Shown: positions 8,454 through 18,449, counted from the first letter of the stretch. The stretch is 64,000 nucleotides of DNA from Ferrimonas balearica (GCF_019802055.1 NZ_JAHVHW010000004.1:62001-126000), one strand, 5' to 3'. A program made the numbers and translations. Notes: a model not told the origin generated them from the sequence alone.

Positions 8454-9763
8454 TATTCCGCCTCCACAATCATCGCTGCACCCAGACCGCCAGCGGCGCA
8501 GGCGGTGGTCAATGCGGTACCGCCACCACGGCGTTTCAGTTCACGGCACACCTGAGTGATCAGGCGGGCGCCAGTGGCAGCAAAGGGGTGGCCATAGGCC
8601 AGCGAGCCGCCCATGACGTTGAATTTGGTCATGTCGATCTCGCCGATCGCCTCACTGCGACCCAGCTTCTCTTCAGCAAACTTACGGCTGGCGAACATCT
8701 TCACATTGGCCAGGGCCTGGGCGGCAAAAGCTTCGTGCATCTCAATCAGGTCGAGGTCGCCCAGGGTCATGCCGGCACGCTCCAGTGCCAGCGGCGTGGC
8801 ATAGGAGGGGCCCATCAGCATGTCTTCCCACACATCAATGGCGGCAAAGGCGTAGCTCTTGATGTAACCAATCGGCTCGTAGCCCATCGCTTTGGCTTTG
8901 CTTTCCGGCATCAGCAGCAGAGCGGAGGCACCGTCGGTCAACGGCGTGGCGTTGGCGGCGCTGACGCTGCCGTGCTTGCGGTCAAACACCGGCTTCAGCT
9001 TGGCCAGCTTCTCCAGCTGGATATCCGCACGGATGTTGTTGTCGCGCTCGATGTAGTGCTTGTAGGGGGGAACGTGGCAGGTCATCACCTCATCGGTAAG
9101 CAACCCTTCATCCCAGCTCTTGGCCGCCAGCTGGTGAGAGCGAACCGCCATCTCATCCTGGGCCTGACGGGTAATGCCATGGGTTTTCGCCATCTGTTCA
9201 GCGGTCTGTCCCATGGAAAGACCGGTGGAGTACTCGGCCACCGCAGGCGGAACCGGCATCAGGTCTTTCAGATTCAGTTTCTTGATGATATTGAGGCGCT
9301 GACCCAGGGAGCGGGCCTTGTTCAGGTCTACCAGTGCATGAGCCAGACGACGGCTTACACCAATCGGCAGTACGGAGCTGGAATCTGCCCCACCGGCGAT
9401 CCCCACATCAACGCTGCCCGCCATGATGGACTCAGCGACGTTGACCGCAGACTGGAAGGAGGTCGCGCAGGCGCGGGACACCGAGTAGGCGTCGGTGTGT
9501 ACCGACATGCCGGTTCCCAGCACAATCTCACGGGCGATATTGGGGGCAGCAGGCATCTGAACCACCTGGCCATAGACCACCTGATCCACCACTTTGGGGT
9601 CCAGGTCGTATCGGGCCAGCAGTTCACTGACCACCATCTTGCCCATATCCAGCGCGCTGATCCCATGAAAATCCGTTGCCTGACGGGCAAAGGGGGTGCG
9701 CAAACCCGCTACGATCGCAATCCGATCGCCATTTGCGGTTTTGACCTCTTGTCGTCGACTCAT
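8453..9763 (-). CDS. fadI: Acetyl-CoA acyltransferase FadI (beta-ketothiolase)
   Basis: I chose the ATG at 9763 (preceded by GAGGAAC), which gives 436 residues, the length of E. coli FadI; a longer frame runs to 9799. The nucleophile Cys99 lies in [11 protein letters not shown], and the second catalytic cysteine is in [12 protein letters not shown] near the C-terminus. It carries out the thiolytic last step of beta-oxidation with FadJ. The dedicated FadI/FadJ pair is the form used under anaerobic conditions in E. coli. A FadR-type operator lies 51 bases upstream. Confidence 0.96.
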   Translation of the reverse strand: MSRRQEVKTANGDRIAIVAGLRTPFARQATDFHGISALDMGKMVVSELLARYDLDPKVVDQVVYGQVVQMPAAPNIAREIVLGTGMSVHTDAYSVSRACATSFQSAVNVAESIMAGSVDVGIAGGADSSSVLPIGVSRRLAHALVDLNKARSLGQRLNIIKKLNLKDLMPVPPAVAEYSTGLSMGQTAEQMAKTHGITRQAQDEMAVRSHQLAAKSWDEGLLTDEVMTCHVPPYKHYIERDNNIRADIQLEKLAKLKPVFDRKHGSVSAANATPLTDGASALLLMPESKAKAMGYEPIGYIKSYAFAAIDVWEDMLMGPSYATPLALERAGMTLGDLDLIEMHEAFAAQALANVKMFASRKFAEEKLGRSEAIGEIDMTKFNVMGGSLAYGHPFAATGARLITQVCRELKRRGGGTALTTACAAGGLGAAMIVEAE

Positions 9764-9810
9764 CGCTGTTCCTCTCGATGGGGGCCAGACTGGGTTCAAA
9801 GTGTGATCCG

Positions 9811-9827
9811 CGATGGTCTGACCAGTA
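9811..9827. promoter_or_regulatory. FadR-type operator upstream of fadI
   Basis: The core TGGTCTGACCA (9814-9824) is a perfect 11-bp palindrome identical to the FadR core TGGTCNGACCA, followed by GT as in the consensus. It is placed between -60 and -45 relative to the fadI ATG, where a repressor would block transcription until long-chain acyl-CoA releases it. Regulator identity is inferred. Confidence 0.75.
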
Positions 9828-9972
9828 AAACGTGACCTGATTCTAACTTTTCGTGGCGCAGTTTCAAACAGTTGTGTAAATCTGTTCAGGCGGCGAGTCA
9901 GTCTGCCGCCCCTTGAATCCCGTTGCCGTCCTCGTTATAACGGCGAGTACGTTGATTTACCCAAGGTTTTTT

Positions 9973-10314
9973 ATGAAGCCGGATTTTAATCAAGGCCGCC
10001 GCCCTCTCTCCGTTTGGATCGCCCTGCTCTATATCCCCCTCGGGATCCAGATGCTGTTCTGGATGATGGGATTCAGTTACGTCGATTTTTCCCTGCCTGA
10101 CAGCCTGATGGGCATTCCGGAGATGCTGCTGCGCTACTACATCAGTGTCACCGTGTTACTGTATCCAGCATTCTTCGGCTATGGCCTTTTCTATGCCCTG
10201 CATCTGAACCGCATCGGTGCACCGGCCTGGAAAGTGGTGCGTGGCAGCCTGATTCCCTTTTTAAGTGCCGCTCCCTACCTGCTGGTGGGTGAGATGCAGG
10301 CCACCTTTTCCTGA
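9973..10314 (+). CDS. Small inner-membrane protein before moxR
   Basis: 113 residues from the ATG at 9973 (AAGG seven bases upstream); a longer frame to 9913 lacks a ribosome site. Three hydrophobic segments are visible, about residues 13-35, 53-76 and 92-106. No conserved motif is recognised. It lies between the fadIJ promoter region and moxR, 24 bases before the latter, so it may be the first gene of the moxR operon. Confidence 0.7.
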   Translation: MKPDFNQGRRPLSVWIALLYIPLGIQMLFWMMGFSYVDFSLPDSLMGIPEMLLRYYISVTVLLYPAFFGYGLFYALHLNRIGAPAWKVVRGSLIPFLSAAPYLLVGEMQATFS

Positions 10315-10338
10315 CGGCGCGACTCTGACGAGGATCCC

Positions 10339-11295
10339 ATGCAGCTGGAACGACTTAATCAAATCCAACACTACCTGCAGCAGATGGTGCTGGGTCAGCC
10401 CGCCCTGGTCGAGGGACTGCTGATTGCCCTTATCGCCGATGGTCACCTCCTGGTGGAGGGGCCTCCGGGACTGGCCAAAACCCGTGCCGTAAAGGCGCTG
10501 GCCGACTGCATCCAGGGCAATTTCCACCGGGTTCAGTTCACGCCGGACCTGCTGCCCGCCGACCTGACCGGTACCGACATCTTCCGCCAGGAGACCGGTC
10601 AGTTTGAGTTTCAGCCCGGCCCCCTGTTTCACAACCTGATTCTCGCCGACGAGATCAACCGGGCCCCAGCCAAAGTGCAATCCGCTCTGCTTGAGGCGAT
10701 GGCGGAGGGGCAGATCACCGTGGGCAAGCGGAGCTATCCCCTGCCCAAACTGTTCCTAGTGATGGCCACGCAGAACCCCATCGAGAACGAAGGCACCTAC
10801 CCGCTTCCGGAGGCGCAACTCGACCGTTTCCTGCTGCACCTGGCACTGGATTACCCGAACGCCGACACCGAGCGTCAGATCCTGGCGCTCTCCCGTAACG
10901 AAGCGATGAGCGCGCCCCTGAGTGCCCCGGAGCCGCTCAGCGAAGCGGAGCTGTTCGCGGCCCGCCGTCAGGCTCTCGACCTCTATCTCGCCCCTCAGCT
11001 TGAGGGCTATATGGTGGACTTGGTGATGGCCACCCGCTCGCCCGCTCGTTTCGACGATACACTGGCCAGCTGGATTCAGTGGGGCGTCAGCCCCCGAGCC
11101 ACCATCGCGCTGGAGCGCTGCGCCCGGGCCCGCGCCTGGATCTGCGGCCGCGATTACGTGGCGCCGGAAGACATTCAGGCGGTCGCCCCCAATGTGCTGC
11201 GCCACCGCATTCTGCTCAGCTACCAGGCGGAAGCGGAAGGGGTCGACGCGGACCAGGTGATCCATCGCATTCTGAAACTGGTGGCCGTGCCCTGA
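10339..11295 (+). CDS. MoxR-family AAA+ ATPase
   Basis: 318 residues. Walker A is GPPGLAKT (41-48) and Walker B LILADE (100-105), followed by INRAPAKVQSALLEAM typical of MoxR; sensor 1 is ATQNP near residue 144. It is a cytoplasmic chaperone-like ATPase that acts with von Willebrand A proteins. The GAGGA ribosome site precedes the ATG. Its TGA overlaps the ATG of the DUF58 gene, the first of a chain of overlapping genes. Confidence 0.95.
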   Translation: MQLERLNQIQHYLQQMVLGQPALVEGLLIALIADGHLLVEGPPGLAKTRAVKALADCIQGNFHRVQFTPDLLPADLTGTDIFRQETGQFEFQPGPLFHNLILADEINRAPAKVQSALLEAMAEGQITVGKRSYPLPKLFLVMATQNPIENEGTYPLPEAQLDRFLLHLALDYPNADTERQILALSRNEAMSAPLSAPEPLSEAELFAARRQALDLYLAPQLEGYMVDLVMATRSPARFDDTLASWIQWGVSPRATIALERCARARAWICGRDYVAPEDIQAVAPNVLRHRILLSYQAEAEGVDADQVIHRILKLVAVP

Positions 11296-12215
11296 TGCCC
11301 ACCCCGCTTGTCTTGCCCCGTCACGGTGACGGGGTCAACCTGAACCTGCCGGAACTGCTTGCCCGGGCAGAGCACCGAACGCTGGTGCAAAGCCACCACA
11401 GCGGTCAGGCCCGAGCGCTGATGGCCGGTGAGCGGCTCAGCCGTCTGAAAGGGCGCGGTATGGAGTTTTCCGAGGTACGTGGCTACCAACCCGGAGACGA
11501 CGTCCGCACCATCGACTGGCGCGTCACCGCCCGAACCGGCAAGGCCCACACCAAACTGTTCCGCGAGGAGCGGGAGCGGCCGGTGCTGCTCTGCGTCGAT
11601 CTGGGCCAGCGCATGCACTACGGCTCCGAGTTGTTGCTGCAATCGGTTCAGGCCGCCCACCTGGCTGCCCTGTTGGGCTGGCATGTCAGTGGGGAGGGCG
11701 ATCGACTGGGGGGGCTGATCCTCAGCGAGCGGGGCCACAGAGAACTGAAACCCCGTGCCCGTCGCAGCGGACTGCTGGCGCTGTTGGAAGCGCTGGTGGA
11801 GCTGCATCCGCAAAATGGCGAACAGGACCCGGACTACTGGCACAGCGGATTACAACGGCTGGAGCGGCTGGCCCGTCCCGGCACCCTGGTGGTGGTGATC
11901 ACCAACACCCTGGGGTTGGATGACGCCAGTCTGGAACGGCTGACCCGACTGAAACGCCACGCCGATGTTCGCCTGTTCAACATCACCGACCCCCTGTTTG
12001 ACCGGCTGAAAGAGACCCGGGGATTGCTTCCGGTGCGCCAGTCCCGTTCCGGCGTCACAGGCTGGCTGAGCCGGGACCGCCGCAACGCGATGGCTGAGCA
12101 GTGGCACCAGGCTGAACATCACGCCCTTGCCGGCATCCGCCAGCGCCAGCTTATCTACAGTGAAGTGAGTGCCACGCAACCTTTAGAGCAACAGTGGCGG
12201 AGGCTGTGGTTATGA
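11295..12215 (+). CDS. DUF58 domain protein of the moxR/bat operon
   Basis: 306 residues from the ATG that shares one base with the moxR stop. It carries the DUF58 signature: GRGMEFSEVRGYQPGDD followed by RTIDWRVTARTGKAHTKLFREE, then a vWA-like fold. It is soluble and expected to be the cytoplasmic partner of MoxR. A longer frame extends into moxR but has no support. Confidence 0.93.
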   Translation: MPTPLVLPRHGDGVNLNLPELLARAEHRTLVQSHHSGQARALMAGERLSRLKGRGMEFSEVRGYQPGDDVRTIDWRVTARTGKAHTKLFREERERPVLLCVDLGQRMHYGSELLLQSVQAAHLAALLGWHVSGEGDRLGGLILSERGHRELKPRARRSGLLALLEALVELHPQNGEQDPDYWHSGLQRLERLARPGTLVVVITNTLGLDDASLERLTRLKRHADVRLFNITDPLFDRLKETRGLLPVRQSRSGVTGWLSRDRRNAMAEQWHQAEHHALAGIRQRQLIYSEVSATQPLEQQWRRLWL

Positions 12216-12673
12216 GTCTGCCCAAGGCCGCTGATGCCCTCCATGACATCATCCTTCCCGCCAAGGTAAACCCCTGGCCGCCGCTCGCGGTGTGGCTGCT
12301 GCTCGGCGCAGTGGCACTGATTGCGACGGGACTGGGACTCTGGTTGCTGCGCCGTCACCATCAGCGCGCACCGGTGCGTGCCGCACGTCAGGCGATGGCC
12401 GGACTGGACCCCAACGCCCGGGATCTGCCGCTGCAGGTACAGGCGCTGCTGAAGCGGACAGCTCTGGCCTATGCTCCCCGTGAAGCGGTGGCGGAATTGA
12501 GCGAGCGGCACTGGTACGCCTGGCTCGATACAAGATTGCCCAGCGCCCTTCAGGGCCGCTGGCCCGAACTGATGGGTAATCCCTACAGCGACACCCCTCA
12601 CCACGGCGGTTCTGCACTGCTGAGCCACGCCGATGCGGTACTGGCCCATTTCCATAAGGAGGGGGCATGCTGA
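12212..12673 (+). CDS. DUF4381 membrane protein
   Basis: 153 residues from the ATG at 12212 (ATGA overlap with the preceding stop). One strong membrane helix follows the PPLAVWLLLGAVALIATGLG region (about 28-47), with a cytoplasmic helical domain after it. Small DUF4381 proteins occupy this slot in gammaproteobacterial moxR/bat operons. Its end overlaps the batA start by seven bases. Confidence 0.85.
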   Translation: MSLPKAADALHDIILPAKVNPWPPLAVWLLLGAVALIATGLGLWLLRRHHQRAPVRAARQAMAGLDPNARDLPLQVQALLKRTALAYAPREAVAELSERHWYAWLDTRLPSALQGRWPELMGNPYSDTPHHGGSALLSHADAVLAHFHKEGAC

Positions 12674-13635
12674 GTCTCGCCTTCCCCTGGATCTGGCTGG
12701 CGCTGCCGCTGCCCTGGCTGTTTAAGCGTCAGCGCCACGCGCAGGCTCGGGCCCTGCGTCTGCCCGACGCCATGCTGACCGGACAATCCCTCTCCAGCGC
12801 CCCCCTGCCCCATCCTGTCTGGCGGTATCTGGCGATTCTGGCATGGTTACTGATTCTGCTGGCCGCCAGCCGCCCCATGTGGATCGGCGAACCGGTTGCC
12901 ATGAAGCGGGAGGGACGGGACCTGATGCTGGCCGTCGACCTATCCGGCTCCATGCAGATTGAAGATATGGAACTGGGCAACCGGGTGGTGGATCGCTTCA
13001 CCATGGTGCGCCACGTTCTGAGCGACTTTATCGAGCGCCGCGATGGTGACCGTCTGGGGCTGATTCTGTTCGCCGACCAGGCCTATCTCCAGGCCCCCCT
13101 GACGTTCGATCGCTTTGCGGTCGCCCGCTTCCTTGATGAGGCGGTACTGGGGCTGGTGGGACAGCAGACTGCCATCGGTGACGCCATCGCTCTTGGCGTG
13201 AAACGCTTTAACGAGCTAGAACAAAGCTCCCGGGTGCTGGTGCTGCTTACCGATGGGGAAAACAACGCCGGGCGCTTTACCCCTGCGCAGGCGGTCAGCC
13301 TGGCCCGTCAGGCCGGTGTGCGCCTCTACACCATCGGCATCGGTTCGTCAGAGGTGCAACGTCGGGGCCTGCTGGGGTCCCGCACCATCAACCCATCAAG
13401 TGAACTGGATAAGGCGGAGCAAACCTTTATCGCCCTTAGCGAATCAACCGGAGGCCGTTACTTCCGGGCCCGCAGCACCGAAGAGCTGCAGAACATCTAT
13501 CAGGAGCTGGACAAGCTGGAACCGCTGGCGCGGGAGGAGAGCCAGTGGCGGCCCCAAGTGGAACTGTACTACTGGCCTCTGGGCCTCGCGCTTGGGCTGC
13601 TGATGCTGGTCACCGGACGGAGGGCGTATGGCTGA
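12667..13635 (+). CDS. BatA-type von Willebrand factor A membrane protein
   Basis: 322 residues. Two N-terminal helices (about 5-18 and 53-67) precede a vWA domain with a complete MIDAS motif DLSGS (91-95) and a later TDGENN, and a C-terminal helix (about 300-316). The vWA domain should face the periplasm and bind divalent metal. In Bacteroides such genes were named Bat for aerotolerance; in gammaproteobacteria the role is less clear. GGAGG precedes the start. Confidence 0.92.
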   Translation: MLSLAFPWIWLALPLPWLFKRQRHAQARALRLPDAMLTGQSLSSAPLPHPVWRYLAILAWLLILLAASRPMWIGEPVAMKREGRDLMLAVDLSGSMQIEDMELGNRVVDRFTMVRHVLSDFIERRDGDRLGLILFADQAYLQAPLTFDRFAVARFLDEAVLGLVGQQTAIGDAIALGVKRFNELEQSSRVLVLLTDGENNAGRFTPAQAVSLARQAGVRLYTIGIGSSEVQRRGLLGSRTINPSSELDKAEQTFIALSESTGGRYFRARSTEELQNIYQELDKLEPLAREESQWRPQVELYYWPLGLALGLLMLVTGRRAYG

Positions 13636-15451
13636 GTTTCATCTGATCCGCCCCTGGATGCTGCTGTTCTGGCTGATACTGCCTCTGCTTGGCTGGGCGC
13701 TGATGCGTCAACAGTCGCATGCTGGCGTATGGCAAAAGCTACTCCCTGCCCATCTGCAACCCGCCATGCTGGACGGCGCGGCGGGCACTCAACAAAAAGC
13801 CACTCCGGTGTGGCTGCTGCTGTCCCTGTTTGTGGCCATCTTTGCGCTGTCCGGTCCCGCCTGGGACAAGGAGGAGGTGCCGCTGTTCCAGCTACAGAAA
13901 GGCCGGGTTCTGGTTATGGACATGTCGGACTCCATGTGGGCGACCGATCTGCCCCCCAACCGACTGACCCAGGCCCGCTTTAAAGCGATGGATCTGCTGC
14001 GCCAGGCAAAAGAGGGGGAGATGGCGCTGGTGGCCTATGCCGGGGACGCGTTTCCACTCTCCCCGCTGACCGAAGATCGCGCCACCCTGATGAACCTGTT
14101 ACCCGCCCTGAGCCCGGAGATCATGCCGGTGCGCGGTTCCAACCTGCCCGCAGCGCTCACTCAGGCGGACCAACTGCTCAGAGACGCGGGTTACCAGCAG
14201 GGGGAGATCCTGCTGCTGACCGATGACCTCTCCGCCGACCATACGGATGCGGCGCTGGAGTTTGCTTCCAGCCACCCCTGGCCGATTCAGATCCTGGCCC
14301 TGGGCAGTGAACAGGGTACGCCAATGAAGCGCCCCAGTGGCGAGCTGATCCGCGACCTGGATGGCTCGGTGGCGTTGGTGCGTACTCACTTTGACCGACT
14401 GGAGAAACTGGCCACTGCCAGCGGGGGGCGTCTGGTGCGCTACCGGGCGGACAGTTCCGATGTGACCGCTCTGCTGAACCAGGGCATCCGCCTGGATGAA
14501 GAGGGGGACACCCAGTCCGAGCAGCATCACAGCCAGTGGCGGGATCGGGGCGGCCAACTGCTGCTGCTGGCCCTGCTGCCTCTGGCCTGGGGGCTGCGAC
14601 GACAGGGACTGCTCTGCCTGCTTCCCGTTATGATGCTGACGCCACGAGCCGACGCCGCCTGGTGGCAAAACCCGGATCAGACCGCCAAGGCCCAGTTTGA
14701 TGCGGGCCAGTATGAGGCCGCAGCGCAGACGTTCAGTGACCCGGCCTGGCAGGGCGCCGCCCATTACCGGGCCGGTGACTACGAACAGGCGCTCGACGCC
14801 TTTGAGCAGGTTGAGGGAACCGACAGTCTCTACAACCAGGGTAACGCACTGGCTCAGTTGGGCGACTACCCAGAGGCCGCCAAGCGGTACCGCTCGGTGC
14901 TTCAGGATCAACCCGACCATCAGATGGCCCGGGACAACCTGGCCTGGGTAGAGGAACAGATGGCTAAGGAACCGCCCCCAGAGTCTGAAGACCAGCAGGG
15001 GGAGCAGGGCGATTCCGAGCAGAACGAATCCGAAGAGCCGCAATCCTCCGGCGACAGCGGCGAGGATCCCTCCTCCCCATCCGACCCCTCCGATCAATCC
15101 CAGCCGCAATCGGACCAGGGCGAGGCATCGAACCAAAGCGGCGATGCCGAGCCGGAGCCTGAACCGGGAACAGAACAACAGGGACAGAGCGGCGAAGAGA
15201 CTGAGGGTGATGCCGAATCGGAACAACCCCAGAGTGCCAACGCCGGTGAGGGACAGGAGAGCGAGGAGGGGAAACCCGCCCAGGCGCTCCCTACCCAGAC
15301 GGAAGAGGGCCAACCCTCTGATGAAGAGTTGCAGCGCCTGCTGGATCAGGTGGTGGACGACCCCGCCCGCCTGCTGCGAAACAAAATGGAACTGGAATAT
15401 GAGCGTCGCCGCCAGAGTGGCGACATCAATAGGGAGCAAACTCAGTGGTGA
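13628..15451 (+). CDS. BatB/BatC fusion: vWA domain plus TPR and acidic tail
   Basis: 607 residues. An N-terminal membrane anchor (two helices, about 8-24 and 60-76) precedes a vWA domain with MIDAS DMSDS (98-102), another helix near 310-340, TPR repeats at about 350-445 (DAGQYEAAAQTF, RAGDYEQALDAF, LGDYPEAAKRY), then ~120 residues rich in Gln, Glu, Ser and Gly, and a short basic end. In many species BatB and BatC are separate; here they are one chain. It overlaps both neighbours, so the unit is probably co-translated. Confidence 0.92.
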   Translation: MAEFHLIRPWMLLFWLILPLLGWALMRQQSHAGVWQKLLPAHLQPAMLDGAAGTQQKATPVWLLLSLFVAIFALSGPAWDKEEVPLFQLQKGRVLVMDMSDSMWATDLPPNRLTQARFKAMDLLRQAKEGEMALVAYAGDAFPLSPLTEDRATLMNLLPALSPEIMPVRGSNLPAALTQADQLLRDAGYQQGEILLLTDDLSADHTDAALEFASSHPWPIQILALGSEQGTPMKRPSGELIRDLDGSVALVRTHFDRLEKLATASGGRLVRYRADSSDVTALLNQGIRLDEEGDTQSEQHHSQWRDRGGQLLLLALLPLAWGLRRQGLLCLLPVMMLTPRADAAWWQNPDQTAKAQFDAGQYEAAAQTFSDPAWQGAAHYRAGDYEQALDAFEQVEGTDSLYNQGNALAQLGDYPEAAKRYRSVLQDQPDHQMARDNLAWVEEQMAKEPPPESEDQQGEQGDSEQNESEEPQSSGDSGEDPSSPSDPSDQSQPQSDQGEASNQSGDAEPEPEPGTEQQGQSGEETEGDAESEQPQSANAGEGQESEEGKPAQALPTQTEEGQPSDEELQRLLDQVVDDPARLLRNKMELEYERRRQSGDINREQTQW

Positions 15452-17115
15452 GCCCGACCTTTACCCGCCTGCTGACCGCCATGATCCTGATGGTTGGCCT
15501 GATCCCCACCGCCCGGGCTCTGTCCCAGTTGGAGGCCTCGGTGGATCAGAACCCCGTGGTCGCGGGTCAGTCCTTCATTCTGGAAGTGGTGGCCGACGAC
15601 GATATCGACAGCAATGAGTTGGACACCTCCGCCCTGCTTCGGGACTTTGCCGTGGGCCAGACCCGCGTCAGCCGCTCTACCCAGATCATCAACTTTGATG
15701 CCCGCAGGGAGACCCGTTGGACCGTGATGCTGATCGCCCGCGAGCCCGGCAGTGCTACCATTCCGGCACTGGACATCAATGGCGTCCGCAGTCAGCCGAT
15801 CACCCTGACAGTACTGGCCACAGACGACCCTAAGGTCGAAGCGCAGAGTCCCCTGGTCTACCTGGAAACCGATCTGGATACTCCGACCCTATGGCTGGGC
15901 CAACCGGTTAAAGCGACGGTGCGGCTGTTTTTAGGGGCTGACCTTCAGCGGGGCGCGCTGAATGCGCCCACCGCAGACAACGCCCTGATCCGCCAGCTTG
16001 GTCAGGACCGGGAATCGAGCCAAATCGTCAATGGCCGCCGCTACCGCATCATCGAGCGGGATTACGTCATCGTGCCGCAAACCACCGGTCAGTTGCGCCT
16101 TCAGCCCGCCAATTTCGAGGGGGATGTGCTGGTGCCCACCGGTCGCCGAGATCTGTTTGGCCGGGCCCAACCCCGGCCCATGGCGATTCAGGGCGAGCCG
16201 ATCAATCTGACCATCAAACCTCGACCCGCCAGCTACCAGGGCGACTGGCTGGCCGCCGACCTGGTGACCCTCTCTGACAGCCTGGATGAGCAAAGTGAAT
16301 ACCAGGTTGGGCAACCCATCACCCGCACCCTGACGCTGACCGCTGTCGGCGCCGTGGAAGAGAGTCTGGCGGAGATCAGCGTGGTCGTCCCCGACGCTCT
16401 GCGGATCTACCCGGACAAAGCCCAACGCCAAAGCGGCGTTCAGAATGGCCAGTTGATTGCCCGTCTTGAGCAAACGATGGCGATTGTGCCCGCCCAACCG
16501 GGCACCTACATCCTGCCGGAGATTAAAGTGCCCTGGTGGAACGCCCGGCTTGGCCGCCAGCAGTGGGCCACCCTGCCCGCCAAGACCCTCACCATAACCG
16601 GCAGCGCACCAGCCCCGGTGATTGAGGCCAATCTTCCCGATACCGCGCCTCAGCCTCAAGTGGTGATTGAAGAGGTCAGCCGTCCCGGCTTCTGGCCCTG
16701 GCTCACGGCACTCTTTGCCCTGCTCTGGCTGATGACTCTGGCTTGGGGTTGGCGTCGTGGACAGCGCTCAGCCAATCAGCCGCCCGAATCGGCAAGCACC
16801 GCACCAACCACCTCCAGCCTGAAGCCCCTGCTGAAAGCCTGTCAGCGTAACGATGTGGAAGCCACCCTGGCGCTGCTGCCCGAGTGGGCCAGCGAAAGGG
16901 AGGGAGAGCCGCTCAGTCTGGCGCAGATCGCCGAACGCTACCCCGGCCTGGCAACCCACTTGCAGACCCTGCAGCGCAGTCAGTACAGCGCCCGTACCGC
17001 AGCCTGGAGTGGCAAAGATTTGGAACAGGCGATACGGACTCTGGGTGAAAAAGCGAAGGACGCTCAGGACAACGCCTTGCCGCCGCTGAATCCCCCCACC
17101 AGAATCAAGGTGTGA
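15445..17115 (+). CDS. BatD-like periplasmic protein
   Basis: 556 residues from GTG at 15445 (GTG at 15448, forming a GTGA overlap, or ATG at 15481 are alternatives). A signal peptide ends near ARA (residue ~26). The mature part has Ig-like domains typical of BatD, beginning SQLEASVDQNPVVAGQSF, followed by a C-terminal helix around 410-430 and a cytoplasmic tail. Expected partner of the BatA and BatB vWA domains. Confidence 0.9.
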   Translation: MVSPTFTRLLTAMILMVGLIPTARALSQLEASVDQNPVVAGQSFILEVVADDDIDSNELDTSALLRDFAVGQTRVSRSTQIINFDARRETRWTVMLIAREPGSATIPALDINGVRSQPITLTVLATDDPKVEAQSPLVYLETDLDTPTLWLGQPVKATVRLFLGADLQRGALNAPTADNALIRQLGQDRESSQIVNGRRYRIIERDYVIVPQTTGQLRLQPANFEGDVLVPTGRRDLFGRAQPRPMAIQGEPINLTIKPRPASYQGDWLAADLVTLSDSLDEQSEYQVGQPITRTLTLTAVGAVEESLAEISVVVPDALRIYPDKAQRQSGVQNGQLIARLEQTMAIVPAQPGTYILPEIKVPWWNARLGRQQWATLPAKTLTITGSAPAPVIEANLPDTAPQPQVVIEEVSRPGFWPWLTALFALLWLMTLAWGWRRGQRSANQPPESASTAPTTSSLKPLLKACQRNDVEATLALLPEWASEREGEPLSLAQIAERYPGLATHLQTLQRSQYSARTAAWSGKDLEQAIRTLGEKAKDAQDNALPPLNPPTRIKV

Positions 17116-17150
17116 CGGTTGCCCGGGTACCGCCTCCACAGGATGGAAAA

Positions 17151-17717
17151 ATGTTGAACTGGCTTGGAAAGAAAAAAGCGTCTGATGCGGTCTCTAGGGA
17201 CATGATCAGCAAACAACGACGCTATGAAACGCTGGTGCGCGCTTTGCACGGCGATCTCTACCGCTATGCCTACTGGCTTTGTCAGGACGCTCCGGTGGCG
17301 GAAGACCTGGTTCAGGAAACCTTTCTGCGTGCGTGGAAGGCGCTGGACTCGCTTAAGGACGACAAAGCGGCCAAAGCCTGGCTTATCACCATCCTGCGAC
17401 GGGAGAATGCCCGCCGTTTCGAGCGCAAGCAGTTTGACCTTACCGACATTGAGCAGTGCCAGGTGGCCGACAACAACGTGCTCAGCCATGAGCAATTGGC
17501 GGACCACCAGATTCTGCGCAAGCAGATGGCCTTGCTCAATCCCGAGTATCGTGAACCGTTGATGCTGCAGGTGCTTTATGGGTTTACCGGTGATGAGATC
17601 GCCGAGATCCTGGAGCTCAATCGCAACACCGTCATGACCCGGCTGTTCCGGGCCCGTAACCAACTTCGGGACGCTCTGAGTCCCAGCCACGCTTCAAGGG
17701 GCCACAGCAATGGATGA
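17151..17717 (+). CDS. ECF-like RNA polymerase sigma factor
   Basis: 188 residues from ATG 17151 (preceded by AGGATGG); a GTG at 17112 overlapping the batD stop would add 13 residues. Region 2 contains DLYRYAYWLCQD and AEDLVQETFLRAWKALDSL; region 4 contains YREPLMLQVLYGFTGDEIAEILELNRNTVMTRLFRAR. It starts 35 bases after batD with no terminator between, so it reads as the tail of the moxR/bat operon. Its stop overlaps the next gene by eight bases. Confidence 0.92.
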   Translation: MLNWLGKKKASDAVSRDMISKQRRYETLVRALHGDLYRYAYWLCQDAPVAEDLVQETFLRAWKALDSLKDDKAAKAWLITILRRENARRFERKQFDLTDIEQCQVADNNVLSHEQLADHQILRKQMALLNPEYREPLMLQVLYGFTGDEIAEILELNRNTVMTRLFRARNQLRDALSPSHASRGHSNG

Positions 17718-18411
17718 ATTGGAATTTCGGCGCCAAGCCTATGCCGATCCCAATGACAACAGCGAACCATTTCAGGCCGCCATGGGAGATGCCCCAGGGC
17801 GAGCCGATTTTGTCCAACAGCTTCAATCCATGGATCGGGAACTGGAGCAGGTACTGAAGATTCCGGTGCCGGATGATCTGGCCGACCGTCTGCTGCTCAA
17901 ACAGAACCTGGCCGTCCATCAGACCCAGAAACGCCGTCATCGCTGGCAACTGGCCGCCGCCGCGTCCTTCGCTTTTGCGGTGGGGTTGTCGATGGCACTG
18001 TTTAACCAGGGCACGACCGATCTGGGTCAGCATGCGCTTGCCCATGTTGCCCATGAGGCAGGTTTTACCGACACGGTTGATGAAGCGGTGGACCTCAAAG
18101 TACTGAACACCAAGCTGGCCAGTTTTGGCGGTCGGTTCAGCGAACTTCCCGGCCAGGTGTACTACGCCAACTATTGTGACTTTGAGGGGATCCGCAGTCT
18201 GCACGTGGTGATGGGTTCGGATCAGGGCCGCGTCACCCTCTTTGTGATCCCACAGCAGAACGAGATGCCACTGCCCGCTCAGTTCGCCGATCAGCGTTAT
18301 CACGGCATTGGTCAGGATCGAGCCGGAGTCCATCTGGCCATCGTCGGCGACAAGAACCAGGCTCTGGAGCCGGTACTGAAACGGGTAAAGGCGGACTACC
18401 AGCCGCTCTGA
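17710..18411 (+). CDS. DUF3379 protein, probable anti-sigma factor
   Basis: 233 residues. A cytoplasmic N-terminal part (1-75) with DFVQQLQSMDREL is followed by one membrane helix (LAAAASFAFAVGLSMALF, about 82-99) and a periplasmic domain of ~130 residues. Overlap with the sigma gene and one-helix topology fit a membrane anti-sigma factor. The coupling to MoxR/Bat suggests an envelope signal, which is inferred. Confidence 0.82.
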   Translation: MDELEFRRQAYADPNDNSEPFQAAMGDAPGRADFVQQLQSMDRELEQVLKIPVPDDLADRLLLKQNLAVHQTQKRRHRWQLAAAASFAFAVGLSMALFNQGTTDLGQHALAHVAHEAGFTDTVDEAVDLKVLNTKLASFGGRFSELPGQVYYANYCDFEGIRSLHVVMGSDQGRVTLFVIPQQNEMPLPAQFADQRYHGIGQDRAGVHLAIVGDKNQALEPVLKRVKADYQPL

Positions 18412-18420
18412 GCACCAATA

Positions 18421-18449
18421 AAAAAGCGGGCAATCAGCCCGCTTTTTTT
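18421..18449. terminator. Bidirectional terminator between the DUF3379 gene and elaA
   Basis: AAAAAGCGGGC, loop AATCA, GCCCGCTTTTTTT, serving convergent genes; the last bases enter the elaA stop. Confidence 0.9.

Noticed and set aside
7059-8555. 498-residue plus-strand ORF
   Set aside because: Antisense shadow of fadJ and fadI, which have full family motifs on the other strand.
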